A DNA stretch of 16,236 nt, from the NCBI GenBank assembly GCA_013336035.1, contig JAAXUL010000071.1, forward strand, positions 1 to 16,236. Reading direction: 5' to 3'. Within the stretch, counting starts at the first letter, position 1; the number at the start of each line of letters is the position of its first letter. Source of the stretch: Chloroflexales bacterium. Lineage in GTDB: Bacteria; Chloroflexota; Chloroflexia; Chloroflexales; Chloroflexaceae. Made by a program: the position numbers and the translations under genes. The notes beneath the pieces are model-generated. The model did no database searches, had not been told where the DNA came from, and saw nothing but the letters and a program-made list of their open reading frames with translations. This document shows, piece after piece, positions 6,314 through 15,283 of the stretch.

Positions 6314-9300
6314 ATGACGGATGTACTCAATGGTGGCGGCGAGATAGGCGCGCGCATGCGCGAGTTCAACTGGGGGAGCACACCGTTTGGCACGCCCGAC
6401 ACGTGGCCGCAGAGCCTCCGCTCGGCGGTGGGTATCTGCCTGAACTCGCGCTTTCCGATCGCGATCTACTGGGGCCCGCAGCTCGCGCTGCTCTACAACG
6501 ACGCGTGGAGCCCGATCCTGGGCGAGAAGCACCCTGGGGCGCTTGGTCGGCCCGGGCGCGAGGTGTGGCCCGAGATCTGGGCCGAGATCGGCCCCCTGTT
6601 TGAGGCGGTTCAGCGAACGGGCGAGGGCGTGTGGCAGCAGGATCAACTTTTGCCCATGCACCGCCACGGCTACACCGAAGAGTGCTACTTCAACTTCACG
6701 TTCAGCCCGATCCGCGGCGAGGACGGCAGCGTCGTCGGCATCTTCAATGCGGTTATTGAGACCACCTTTCGCATCATCGAGGAGCGGCGCGCGCGCATCC
6801 TGCGCGATCTGAGCGAGCGCACGGCGGGCGCGCAGTCTGCGCCCGAGGTGTGCGCCCGTGCCGCCGAGGTGCTCGGTGCAAACCCGGCCGATGTGCCGTT
6901 CTGTCTGTTCTATCTGCGTGAGCATGACGCGCCGCTGCTCCAGCGCGTTGCGGCCGCGGGGGCGGCGCTGCCCGAGCAGCTGTGCCCGACCACTATCGAT
7001 CCGGCCGATCGCGCATCGCTCTGGCCCGTAGCGGCGGGGCATGCGCCACAAGCCGCGGTGACCGTCTACCTCGGCGAGCGGTTGGGCGTTACGCTGCCAG
7101 GCGGGATCTGGCCTGAGGCGGTCGAGCGAGCCCTGATCATGTCTATTCCGAGTCTGCAGGCGACAGAGCCGGCCGGCCTGTTCATCGCGGGGGTGAGCCC
7201 GCGCCGAGCCTTTGACGAGGCCTACCACACCTTCATCGAGCGCGTCACGACCCAGATCGTAACCGCCATTGGCAACGCGCGCGCCTATGAGACTGAGCGA
7301 CGGCGCGCCGAGGCGCTCGCGGAGATCGATCGGGCGAAGACCGCGTTCTTCTCAAATGTCAGCCATGAGTTCCGCACCCCGCTCACCCTGCTGCTAGGGC
7401 CGCTGGAAGATACACTGGCCCAACCTGACGGCTTGTCTGCCGAGGCCCACGAGCGACTAGAGATTGTGCGCCGCAATGCCCTACGTCTGCTCAAGCTCGT
7501 CAATACGCTGCTGGATTTCTCACGCCTCGAAGCCGGACGCGCGCAGGCGTCGTATGAGCCGACCGACCTGGCCCTGTTCACGACAGACCTCGCCAGCGTC
7601 TTCCGCTCGACCATCGAGCGCGCCGGGCTGCGCCTCATTGTCACCTGCCCGCCCCTGGCTGATCCGGTCTACGTTGACCGTGAGATGTGGGAGAAGATCG
7701 TCTTCAACCTGCTCTCCAACGCCTTTAAATTCACCTTCGAGGGCGAGATCGAGATCGTGCTCCAGCAGGCTGGCGCGGCGGTGGAGCTGGCGGTCCGCGA
7801 CACCGGCATCGGCATCCCGGCGGAGGAGCTGCCGCACCTGTTCGAGCGCTTCAACCGCGTCAAAAGCGCCCATGGGCGCTCCTTTGAGGGCAGCGGGATC
7901 GGCCTCGCCCTGGTGCAAGAGCTGGTGAAGCTGCACGGCGGTGCGGTGCGCGTCGAAAGTTATGTGAGCCGAGGGACGACCTTCACGGTCAGCGTTCCGG
8001 CCGGCGCGGCGCACCTGCCCGCCGACCGCATCGGCGTGGTGAGCACGCTCGCGACGGGGGGGCTAAGGGGCGAGACGTACGTCGAAGAGGCGCTGCGCTG
8101 GCTCCCTGAAGGCAGCTCCGCGATGCCGAGCGCGGGCTCTGCGGTGATGGCCGAGCCAATGCCCAGCACCCGACACCTGACCCGCGAAGCTAGCAGCACG
8201 TCCCCCGCCCATATCCTGCTCGTCGATGACAACGCGGATATGCGCGAGCACGTCCGGCGGCTGCTGAGCCAGAAGTACACTGTCGTGGGCGCCAACGACG
8301 GCGCGGCGGCGCTGCGCTTGACGCGTGAGCAGCCATTTGACCTGGTGCTGACGGACGTGATGATGCCGCGCCTCGACGGCTTCGGGCTGCTGGCCGCGCT
8401 ACGTTCGGACGAGCGGACAAAGACGCTGCCCGTCATCCTGCTGTCGGCGCAGGCGGGCGAAGAGTCCTGCATCGAAGGCATGGAGGCCGGCGCCGACGAC
8501 TACCTGGTCAAGCCGTTTAGCGCGCGCGAGCTGCTGGCGCGCGTCAGCGCGCATGTGACCATGGCCCGCCTCCGCCGCGAGTCCTCGCAGCGCGAGCGGG
8601 AGCTGCGCGCCGAGGCGCAGGCGGCCAGGGAGCAGTTAGAGCGCGTCCTGGCCAGTGTCAGCGATCAATTCCTGGTGCTGGATCACGACTGGCAGTATGT
8701 CTTTGTCAATGATCGCGTGACGGAAGTGACAGGCCTGCGCAGGGAGGATCTGCTCGGCAGGTGTATCTGGGAGCTGTTCCCGGAGACTGTCGGCACAGAG
8801 ATCGAGCGCAAGCTGCGCCAGGCGGCGGCAGAGCAAACCCCCGTCCACGTCGAGCATTTCTACGCGCGCTGGAACCGCTGGTTCGAGCATCATGCCTACC
8901 CATCGGCGTCAGGCCTGACGCTCTACGTCGCCGATATTACCGAGCGAAGGCAGGCGGAAGACAAGCTCCGGCTCGTCAACGAGCGCTTCCGCATTGCGGA
9001 GGGGGCCTCAAATGGCTTCATTTACGACTGGGATGTGACGAGCGATCGTATCGAGCGGAGCGACAGCTTCAAGAAAGTCCTTGGATACGAGCAAGGCGAA
9101 ATGCCGCCCACGAGCGCGGCCTGGCGCGCCTTGATCCACCCCGAGGACAGGGCGCCCATGCGGGCGCTGTTCGATGCGCTTCTGGCGGAGGGCCTCCCCG
9201 GCTGCCGTAGTGAGTACCGCATACGTCACAAAAACGGCGCGTGGGTGTGGGTGCTGGATGAGAACGCGGCGATCTATCGCGAGGGCAAGCTGTGGCGCCT

Positions 9301-11578
9301 CATCGGCTCGACGGTAAACATCACCGAGCACAAACGCCGCGAGCTCAACGCCGGATTTCTTGGCGATATCACGGCGGATCTGGCGCTGCTCACGAGCGAC
9401 AGCGAGATGATGCGAAGAGCGGGCGAGAAGATTGCGAACCATCTTTATCTTTCCCGCTGTCTGTTCTGCGAAGTCGAGCAAGCTGTCGGCCAGGTCACTA
9501 TTTTCGACGAGTACCGTGAGCAGGACCTGCCCAGCCTGAAAGCCGTGCATCGCGCAGAGGACTGGGTCTCCGAAGACTTCTGGCAAACGCTCGTCGCCGG
9601 GCACGATGTCGTCATCGATGACGCCGCCGCTGACCCGCGTACCGCCACCGGGCTAGAGAGCCTGAAACAAGTCAGCGTCGGCTCGTGTATTGCCGCGCCT
9701 TGTCTCATCGCCGGGCGTTTGAAATTCGTGCTGGTTGTCAGCCACCGGCAGCCGTACGCTTGGCGCACCGATGAGCTGGAGCTGATCCGCGAGTTAGCGC
9801 TGCGCATCTGGCTTAGCTACGACCGCGCCCGCGCCGACCGCCAGCTGCGCGCAGCGCAGGCGTACCGGCTAGCCGAAGAGCGGCAGCACGCCGCGCGCTT
9901 GCAGCAGCTCAACGCAGCCTCGCTGGCGATCAACGCGGCGCCGACGCGTGACGACGTGCTCAACCTGATTGCTGACCAGGCCCGGGCGCTGATCGGCGCG
10001 AACCAGGCCGTCGTCAAGCTCGACCTCAACGGCGGCTGGCCGCAGACCCAGGCCGCCGTCTCGCACCCCGAGCCGTACGCCGCCTGGGAGTCATACCAGG
10101 CGCAGCTGAGCGGCGAGGGGGTTGAGCGGCTCGTCTATAACGAGCGGCACCCGCTTCGGCTGGCCCAGGCGGAGAGCGAAACGCGCCTGGCCTGGCGCAG
10201 CTTTGCGAGCCAGCACAGTGCCCCCCCGCCGCGCAACGGCGTGCTGACCGCGCCGCTCACCGACAGCGACGGCGCGCGCATCGGTGTGATCCAGCTCTCG
10301 GGCAAGGCCACGGGCGAGTTCACGGTGGCCGACGAGGCGCTGCTCTGGCAGATCGCGCAGATGGCCGCGGTCGCACTCGAGAATCAAACGCTCTATGAGC
10401 AGGAGCAGGCGGCGCGCGCGCAGGCCGAGGAGGCGAGCCGGCTCAAGGACGAGTTCCTGGCGACCGTCTCGCACGAGCTACGCACCCCGCTAACGGCCAT
10501 GCTCGCCTACGCCCAGCTGCTGCAGGCGCGCAAGCGCGACGAGGCCTACATCGCCCGCACGGCGGAGAAGCTGGTGCGGAGCGCCAAAGACCAGGCGCTG
10601 ATCATCGATGATCTGCTCGATGTCTCAGGTATCGTGAGCGGCAAGCTGCACATCGAGCCACAGCCCATGGATCTGATCCCCGTGGTCCACGCCGCGCTCG
10701 ACACGGTGCGCCCGGCCGCCGAGGCGAAGGGGCTCTACCTCAAGGTCGGCCTGCACCCGCAGGCCTGCACGATCATCGGCGATGCAAACCGCTTGCAGCA
10801 GGTCGTGTGGAACCTCCTGTCGAACGCGACGAAGTTCACATCGCCTGGCGGTATCATCCGGGTGCAGCTGGAGCTAGACGGCCGCGACGCCCTGCTCACC
10901 GTCAGCGACACTGGCCAGGGCATCCGCCCTTCCTTTCTGCCCTTTGTGTTTGACCGCTTCCGTCAGGCCGACAGCACCAGCAACCGCTCCCATGGCGGGC
11001 TCGGCCTGGGGCTCGCCATCGTACGCCACCTTGTAGAGCTACACGGCGGCACTATTCAGGCGGCGAGCGCTGGCGAGGGCCAGGGTGCCACCTTTACGGT
11101 GCGGCTGCCGCTGAGCAGCGGTGGCCCTGCGACCTCGGCGCGCCATGTGGCCGTCGAGAGCGACACGATGGCCGACTGCCCGCCCGAGCTGCGCGGGCTG
11201 CGCGTGCTCATTGTCGATGACCAGCCGGATATCCTCGAGCTGCTGGGCGACATCCTCGCCTCGTGCGGCGCCGTCGTGCGCACGTGCACTGGCACCTGGG
11301 AGGCGCTAGCGACGCTGCGCAGCTGGAGGCCAGATGTGCTGGTGTCCGATATTGCGATGCCGGGCGAGGATGGCTACGGTCTGATCCGTAGCATCCGAGC
11401 GCTTGCGCCGGATGATGGCGGAGAGATTCCGGCCGTCGCGCTGACGGCATATGTGCGCGCGGAAGAGCGGGCGCGGGTCCTGGCGGCAGGCTTCCAGCTC
11501 TACGTACCGAAGCCCGTGGAGCCAGCTGAGCTGCGGAATGTGATTGCGCACCTTGCGCGCCTGGAAGCGCTCGACTGA
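6314..11578 (+). CDS. Giant hybrid histidine kinase with two kinase cores and two receiver domains
   Basis: A 1754-residue soluble sensor with no membrane helix. Order: N-terminal PAS-like domain (about 15-155), GAF-like (165-325), HisKA with H351 in S-H-E-F-R-T-P, HATPase (N465/N469, D496-T-G-I-G, G526-S-G-I-G), receiver 1 (632-750; D638-D639, phospho-acceptor D681, S711, K733), PAS (773-877), PAS_3-type (888-1007), GAF (1015-1165), GAF (1196-1360), second HisKA with H1387 in S-H-E-L-R-T-P, HATPase (N1500/N1504, D1532-T-G-Q-G, G1561-L-G-L-G), and receiver 2 (1629-1750; D1635-D1636, D1679, T1711, K1733). All catalytic residues are present in both cores, so each could autophosphorylate. No DNA-binding output and no Hpt domain are seen, so signal presumably leaves through a separate Hpt or regulator. 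Signals sensed are unknown. Start: GGAGG 10 nt upstream; M15 is an alternative. The gene is monocistronic, led by the sigma-54-type element at 6190. Confidence 0.92.
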   Translation: MTDVLNGGGEIGARMREFNWGSTPFGTPDTWPQSLRSAVGICLNSRFPIAIYWGPQLALLYNDAWSPILGEKHPGALGRPGREVWPEIWAEIGPLFEAVQRTGEGVWQQDQLLPMHRHGYTEECYFNFTFSPIRGEDGSVVGIFNAVIETTFRIIEERRARILRDLSERTAGAQSAPEVCARAAEVLGANPADVPFCLFYLREHDAPLLQRVAAAGAALPEQLCPTTIDPADRASLWPVAAGHAPQAAVTVYLGERLGVTLPGGIWPEAVERALIMSIPSLQATEPAGLFIAGVSPRRAFDEAYHTFIERVTTQIVTAIGNARAYETERRRAEALAEIDRAKTAFFSNVSHEFRTPLTLLLGPLEDTLAQPDGLSAEAHERLEIVRRNALRLLKLVNTLLDFSRLEAGRAQASYEPTDLALFTTDLASVFRSTIERAGLRLIVTCPPLADPVYVDREMWEKIVFNLLSNAFKFTFEGEIEIVLQQAGAAVELAVRDTGIGIPAEELPHLFERFNRVKSAHGRSFEGSGIGLALVQELVKLHGGAVRVESYVSRGTTFTVSVPAGAAHLPADRIGVVSTLATGGLRGETYVEEALRWLPEGSSAMPSAGSAVMAEPMPSTRHLTREASSTSPAHILLVDDNADMREHVRRLLSQKYTVVGANDGAAALRLTREQPFDLVLTDVMMPRLDGFGLLAALRSDERTKTLPVILLSAQAGEESCIEGMEAGADDYLVKPFSARELLARVSAHVTMARLRRESSQRERELRAEAQAAREQLERVLASVSDQFLVLDHDWQYVFVNDRVTEVTGLRREDLLGRCIWELFPETVGTEIERKLRQAAAEQTPVHVEHFYARWNRWFEHHAYPSASGLTLYVADITERRQAEDKLRLVNERFRIAEGASNGFIYDWDVTSDRIERSDSFKKVLGYEQGEMPPTSAAWRALIHPEDRAPMRALFDALLAEGLPGCRSEYRIRHKNGAWVWVLDENAAIYREGKLWRLIGSTVNITEHKRRELNAGFLGDITADLALLTSDSEMMRRAGEKIANHLYLSRCLFCEVEQAVGQVTIFDEYREQDLPSLKAVHRAEDWVSEDFWQTLVAGHDVVIDDAAADPRTATGLESLKQVSVGSCIAAPCLIAGRLKFVLVVSHRQPYAWRTDELELIRELALRIWLSYDRARADRQLRAAQAYRLAEERQHAARLQQLNAASLAINAAPTRDDVLNLIADQARALIGANQAVVKLDLNGGWPQTQAAVSHPEPYAAWESYQAQLSGEGVERLVYNERHPLRLAQAESETRLAWRSFASQHSAPPPRNGVLTAPLTDSDGARIGVIQLSGKATGEFTVADEALLWQIAQMAAVALENQTLYEQEQAARAQAEEASRLKDEFLATVSHELRTPLTAMLAYAQLLQARKRDEAYIARTAEKLVRSAKDQALIIDDLLDVSGIVSGKLHIEPQPMDLIPVVHAALDTVRPAAEAKGLYLKVGLHPQACTIIGDANRLQQVVWNLLSNATKFTSPGGIIRVQLELDGRDALLTVSDTGQGIRPSFLPFVFDRFRQADSTSNRSHGGLGLGLAIVRHLVELHGGTIQAASAGEGQGATFTVRLPLSSGGPATSARHVAVESDTMADCPPELRGLRVLIVDDQPDILELLGDILASCGAVVRTCTGTWEALATLRSWRPDVLVSDIAMPGEDGYGLIRSIRALAPDDGGEIPAVALTAYVRAEERARVLAAGFQLYVPKPVEPAELRNVIAHLARLEALD

Positions 11579-11607
11579 GGCGCCTCTCCCGCTGAGGGAC
11601 AGATCCG

Positions 11608-11639
11608 GCGACACGCGTCATTGTAGTGGCGCGTGTCGC
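11608..11639 (+). terminator. Hairpin after the hybrid kinase
   Basis: GCGACACGCG and CGCGTGTCGC form a perfect 10-bp stem with a 12-nt loop, 29 nt past the stop codon. No T-run follows, so termination is probable by position and stem strength but not canonical. Confidence 0.55.
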
Positions 11640-11659
11640 TGGGCGCGCCTATGATCCGG

Positions 11660-11687
11660 CCGATCTCGGGCTGGCCCGGCAGATCGG
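11660..11687. promoter_or_regulatory. Long dyad upstream of a sigma-54-type promoter
   Basis: CCGATCT then CGGGC on the left pair with GCCCG then AGATCGG on the right, with TG at the centre and a two-base GC bulge: twelve paired positions. The dyad ends 97 nt before the -24 element at 11785, about the distance at which enhancer-binding activators of sigma-54 usually bind. It could equally be a second RNA hairpin after the hybrid kinase; nothing in the sequence decides. Confidence 0.35.
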
Positions 11688-11784
11688 GCCGCGCATCGCG
11701 CTCGCCACCCAGAGAACCCACAGCCCTACCAGGCGGCCCCGGCGGCCATCGGCATCCGCGGCTGGCCCCGCTCGCTCGGTGAGC

Positions 11785-11799
11785 TGGCACAGGCATTGC
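11785..11799 (+). promoter_or_regulatory. Sigma-54-type -24/-12 promoter of the four-span membrane protein
   Basis: TGGCACAGGCATTGC, a perfect core match and identical over all 15 bases, spacer included, to the element at 2543-2557. It ends 66 nt before the ATG at 11866. Confidence 0.75.
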
Positions 11800-11865
11800 T
11801 TACTGGAGGCCGAGGAGCATGCCTGCTTACCGGGCATGGACACAAGCAATAAGGAGACCTGGTAG

Positions 11866-12393
11866 ATGAATGCTACGAAATTGCTCAAGGAGACGCCGAT
11901 CCGTGGCGAGGACATTCCACGCTGGCTTACCTTCGCGAGCTTCTGGGGGGCTATCTCGTACCTGCTCAGCTGCGTGAGCCTGCTAGTCGGCAACCGGCGC
12001 GACCAGGTGCGGCTCAACCTGGAGACCATTGGGCTGGGCTTTCTCCTGCACACCGCAGGCTTCATAACCGGAGGCTCGCTGGCCGTGGCCGCGGGCTCGA
12101 TCGCGAGCGGCAAGAGCACCACGGCGATCTCGCAGGAGGAGATCAGCGGCGGGCAGCTCGAGCGCTCGGTCGTACGGCAGGGCCTCGGCGGGGCGCTGGG
12201 CTCCGTGGTGCCCTTCATGCTGGCCCTCGGGAGCATCGAGATCGCGCGTAAGATCACCGGCAAGCCGGCCTTCGGCGAGGCCCGCGCGACCAACTGGCCG
12301 CTCGCGGTCGGCACGATGGTGGGAGCGAGCGGCATCGTCTCGCTGGCCGTCAGCCAGATTACGGCGTGGGTGGCCAAGGACGCGAAGAGCTAG
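11866..12393 (+). CDS. Four-span integral membrane protein of unknown function
   Basis: A 175-residue protein I do not recognise. Hydrophobic segments at about 22-41, 54-80, 105-127 and 145-168 suggest four membrane spans, the middle two rich in Gly, Ala and Ser (G-G-S-L-A-V-A-A-G-S-I-A; G-L-G-G-A-L-G-S-V), as in tightly packed helix pairs. The loop at 82-104 is polar (S-G-K-S-T-T, E-E-I-S). The N-terminal 20 residues are charged and the protein ends K-D-A-K-S. There is no cleavable signal. Start is firm: AAGGAG 9 nt upstream. It stands alone between two sensor-kinase loci, with its own sigma-54-type promoter identical to that of the surface protein at 2610, which suggests the two are expressed together. 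An envelope-stress or permeability role is only a guess. Confidence 0.75.
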   Translation: MNATKLLKETPIRGEDIPRWLTFASFWGAISYLLSCVSLLVGNRRDQVRLNLETIGLGFLLHTAGFITGGSLAVAAGSIASGKSTTAISQEEISGGQLERSVVRQGLGGALGSVVPFMLALGSIEIARKITGKPAFGEARATNWPLAVGTMVGASGIVSLAVSQITAWVAKDAKS

Positions 12394-12433
12394 TATGTCT
12401 AAGCTTGCTTAACAGGTAGAAGGGGGTTTCTTC

Positions 12434-12454
12434 GGGGAGGGCGCTGCCCTCCCC
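12434..12454 (+). terminator. Hairpin after the four-span membrane protein
   Basis: GGGGAGGGC pairs with GCCCTCCCC (nine base pairs) around GCT, 40 nt past the stop at 12393. T-rich bases lie before, not after, the stem, so it is not a textbook terminator, but position and strength fit. Confidence 0.5.
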
Positions 12455-12546
12455 GCGCCTCACCCGCCACGGCAAATGAGTTTGGGCAGGCTAGATCAAG
12501 CAGGCGAGCATCAACATGCGCAGCAACCATTCAAAAGGGTCCGGCA

Positions 12547-14799
12547 GTGAAGCGTGAACAGCTTCAGGTGACGCTCGCAAGTATCGGCGATGCGGTGATC
12601 GCCATAGACGTGGCGGAGCGCATCGTCTTTATGAACGCGGTGGCGGCAAGGCTCACCGGCTGGGCGGCAGCCGAGGCGCACGGCCGGCCGATCAGCACCG
12701 TGTTTCGGGTCGTCCGCACCCCTACCCTGACCCTCCTCCTGGCGCGGGATGGGAGCGCGCACCCCATCGACACCCACGCGGCGCTGATGTCCAGCCCCGA
12801 GGGCGCCAGCATCGGGGCCGTGCTGGTGGTGCGCGACCTCGCCGCACGCGAACAGGTAGAGACGGCGCACGCCGAGGCGCTGGCACACGCACAGGCCGCG
12901 CGCATAGAGGCCGAGCAGGCCCACGGGCGCGCAACCTTCCTGGCGGAGGCGAGCCGGCTCCTGGCGGGCGACCTCGACTACCCAGCCACCTTACATCAAG
13001 TTGCCGACCTGATGGTGCCGCGCATGGCCGACTGGTGTGTGGTCGATCTCCTTGACGATGCCGGTGTGATCCAGATGGTCGCCGCGGCCCACAGGGATCC
13101 GGCGAAGGTCGTATGGGCCTACGAGCTGCGCCGCCAGTACCCTATAGACCCGAACATGCCGGTCGGCGCGCCATATGTTATCCGCACGGGCAAGCCCCAG
13201 ATCTTCCGCGATATCCCAGATGCGCTGCTCGAGGCCGTCGCCCGCACACCCCATGAGCTCCGCCTGCTCCGCACTGTCGGCTACCGCTCGCTGATGATCG
13301 TGCCGCTCCGCGCCCGCGAGCGCGTGCTGGGCTCGATCAGCTTTGTGATCGCCGAGAGCGAGCGCCGCTACACCTCAGAGGACCTCACCTTCGCCGAGGA
13401 GCTGGCCGACCGGGCGGCCCTGTCCATCGACAACGCCATACTGTACCAGAGCGCGCAGGAGGCGCGCAGCGCCGCAGAGCGGGCCGCCGAGCAGATGGCC
13501 CGGCTCCAGCGGGTTACGGCGGCCCTCGTGACGACCAACACCGCCGAACAAGCTGCCGATGTAATCACCCGGGAGGGCCTGGCGGCGATCGAGGCGGACT
13601 CTGGTGCGCTCTTTGTGCTCAGCAAGAATGGCCTCACATGGGAGGCCATCAGCTTCTGCGGCTACCCGCCCGAGCTGGTGCTCGAGCTTAGCCGATCCGC
13701 TGCCAGCGAGCCTGGCCCGCTGCGGGACGCGCTGGAGGCCCGCGCGCTGGTGGCGGTCGAGACGCCGCAGGGGCGGGCCGCGCGCTGGCCAAACCTCGCC
13801 AGGGTGTGGGCCCGCTCTGGTGACGCGGCGACGGTGGCCGTACCGCTGCTCCTCGATCAGCGGCTGCTGGGCGTGCTGTATGCGGCGTTCCGCGCCCCGC
13901 GGCGCTTCAGCGCCGATGACCGGGCCTTTCTGGAGGCCCTGGCGCGTCAGGGCGCCCAAGCCCTCGACCACGCGCGCCTCTACGAGGCCGAGCGGTTGGC
14001 GCGTACCGAGGCTGAGGCGGCAAGCCAGCTCCGCGATCATTTTCTCTCGGTGGCCGCCCACGAGCTCAAGACCCCGCTCACCTCGCTGAAGCTCCAGACG
14101 CATATGCTCCAGCGCCGGGTAACGCGCGCCTCACTGCTCTCGGCGCAGGACCAGCGCACGCTCGGGGTGGTCGTCAGCCAGGTGCGCCGGCTCGAGCAGC
14201 TGATCGGGGCGCTCCTCGACAGCTCGCGGCTCGAGTTCGGGCAGCTCAGCCTTGTCCGGGCACCGGTCGACCTCTGCGCCCTGACCCGCCGGGTGCTGGC
14301 CGAGGTGCAGCTGATCAGTGAGCGCCACCAGTTCGCCTACCATGGCCCGGAGACAGGGCTGATCGTGGACGGCGACGAGCTGCGCCTGGAGCAGGTGCTG
14401 CAGAATCTTTTGCAGAACGCGATTAAGTACAGCCCTAACGGCGGCCTGGTGGCGGCCGCGGTGTCGCCCCAGGATGGGATGGTGTGTGTCGTGGTGACCG
14501 ACCAGGGCATCGGCATCCCCGAGGAAGCGCTGTCACAGATCTTCGAGCGGTTCTACCGAGCGCCCAACGCCGACCAGCAGCAGATCAGCGGTATGGGCAT
14601 CGGGCTGTACGTGGTCCGAGAGATTGTGCAGCTGCACGACGGCAGGGTGAGCGCGGCGCGCCAGCAGGGCGGGGGGAGTCGCTTTACCGTCTGCCTTCCG
14701 CAGCTGCGCCCTGTGGACTCGCACCCACTGGACCGCGAAACGATCACAGACGGCTCAGCGGCCCAGGTGGCCGAACGGAACAGCGAAGGCCAAAAATGA
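12547..14799 (+). CDS. PAS-GAF-GAF sensor histidine kinase
   Basis: A 750-residue cytoplasmic sensor kinase with no membrane span. Domains: PAS (about 5-98) beginning almost at the first residue, a short coiled-coil-like Ala/Glu/Gln linker (100-128), GAF (130-300), a second linker, GAF (318-480), HisKA (488-565) with H505 in A-A-H-E-L-K-T-P, and HATPase (605-720) with N620 and N624, D652-Q-G-I-G and G682-M-G-I-G. The last 30 residues are a polar tail. The start is GTG at 12547 with only a weak AAGGG upstream; I saw no in-frame ATG nearby. The stop codon overlaps the start of the response regulator by four bases (ATGA), so the two are translationally coupled and almost certainly a kinase-regulator pair. 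No sigma-54-type element precedes it, unlike most neighbours. Ligands of the PAS and GAF domains are unknown, and no phytochrome-type chromophore motif was recognised. Confidence 0.92.
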   Translation: MKREQLQVTLASIGDAVIAIDVAERIVFMNAVAARLTGWAAAEAHGRPISTVFRVVRTPTLTLLLARDGSAHPIDTHAALMSSPEGASIGAVLVVRDLAAREQVETAHAEALAHAQAARIEAEQAHGRATFLAEASRLLAGDLDYPATLHQVADLMVPRMADWCVVDLLDDAGVIQMVAAAHRDPAKVVWAYELRRQYPIDPNMPVGAPYVIRTGKPQIFRDIPDALLEAVARTPHELRLLRTVGYRSLMIVPLRARERVLGSISFVIAESERRYTSEDLTFAEELADRAALSIDNAILYQSAQEARSAAERAAEQMARLQRVTAALVTTNTAEQAADVITREGLAAIEADSGALFVLSKNGLTWEAISFCGYPPELVLELSRSAASEPGPLRDALEARALVAVETPQGRAARWPNLARVWARSGDAATVAVPLLLDQRLLGVLYAAFRAPRRFSADDRAFLEALARQGAQALDHARLYEAERLARTEAEAASQLRDHFLSVAAHELKTPLTSLKLQTHMLQRRVTRASLLSAQDQRTLGVVVSQVRRLEQLIGALLDSSRLEFGQLSLVRAPVDLCALTRRVLAEVQLISERHQFAYHGPETGLIVDGDELRLEQVLQNLLQNAIKYSPNGGLVAAAVSPQDGMVCVVVTDQGIGIPEEALSQIFERFYRAPNADQQQISGMGIGLYVVREIVQLHDGRVSAARQQGGGSRFTVCLPQLRPVDSHPLDRETITDGSAAQVAERNSEGQK

Positions 14800-15161
14800 A
14801 CTACATTCTCGTCGTCGACGATGATGCTGCTATCCGTGAGGCGCTCACGTCGGTGCTGGAAGAGGAAGGCTACCAGGTGCAGAGCGCGGCGAATGGGCGC
14901 GAGGCGCTCGAGATCCTCCGCGCGGGCGGCGATCTGCCCTCGCTGATCTTGTTGGATCTGATGATGCCGGTGATGAGCGGCTGGGACTTTCGCGCGGCAC
15001 AGCAGGCCGACCCATCCCTGGCCCACATTCCGGTGATCGTGCTCTCGGCCGATCGCAGCGTGCAGGTGAAGGCGGTCGCGGTGCAGGCCGAGGGGTATCT
15101 CCCGAAGCCGGTGGACATCATGGTGCTCCTCGAGACGGTCGGCCGGCACAGCCCGCTGTAG
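14796..15161 (+). CDS. Single-domain response regulator (receiver only)
   Basis: A 121-residue CheY-like receiver with nothing after it. Acidic pocket D8-D9, phospho-acceptor D54 in L-L-D-L-M-M-P, S84 at the switch position and K104 in L-P-K-P are all present, so it should take phosphate from the upstream kinase with which it shares an ATGA overlap. Without a DNA-binding or enzymatic output it must act by protein contact or as a relay step. One candidate partner is the hybrid kinase at 6314, which lacks its own Hpt or output domain, but that link is a guess. Transcription probably ends at the long hairpin at 15216. Confidence 0.92.
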   Translation: MNYILVVDDDAAIREALTSVLEEEGYQVQSAANGREALEILRAGGDLPSLILLDLMMPVMSGWDFRAAQQADPSLAHIPVIVLSADRSVQVKAVAVQAEGYLPKPVDIMVLLETVGRHSPL

Positions 15162-15215
15162 CGCTCGCTTCCTGGCCCGCCCCTGCGGCCGTTCAGGCCC
15201 CTGACACGCGCAACA

Positions 15216-15259
15216 AGCGAGGCCTTCAGAGCGGCTGAAATCGCTCTGAAGACCTCGCT
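15216..15259. terminator. Long bidirectional terminator hairpin between convergent genes
   Basis: An 18-nt arm at 15216-15233 pairs with 15242-15259 with a single C-A mismatch around an 8-nt loop (GCTGAAAT). It lies 54 nt after the response-regulator stop and 24 nt after the stop of the converging DUF892 gene. Neither side has a clear T-run. Stem length and position make it the likely end of both transcripts. Confidence 0.7.
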
Positions 15260-15283
15260 CGCTCGGCAGACGAGACGGGCGCC

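Noticed and set aside
6266..7228. Minus-strand 320-codon frame opposite the start of the hybrid kinase
   Set aside because: Shadow of the kinase reading frame in GC-rich DNA; no start signal or domain.
11290..11304. TGGCAC-CTGGG-AGGC within the second receiver domain
   Set aside because: Inside a conserved coding region, weak -12 half, and no gene starts nearby.
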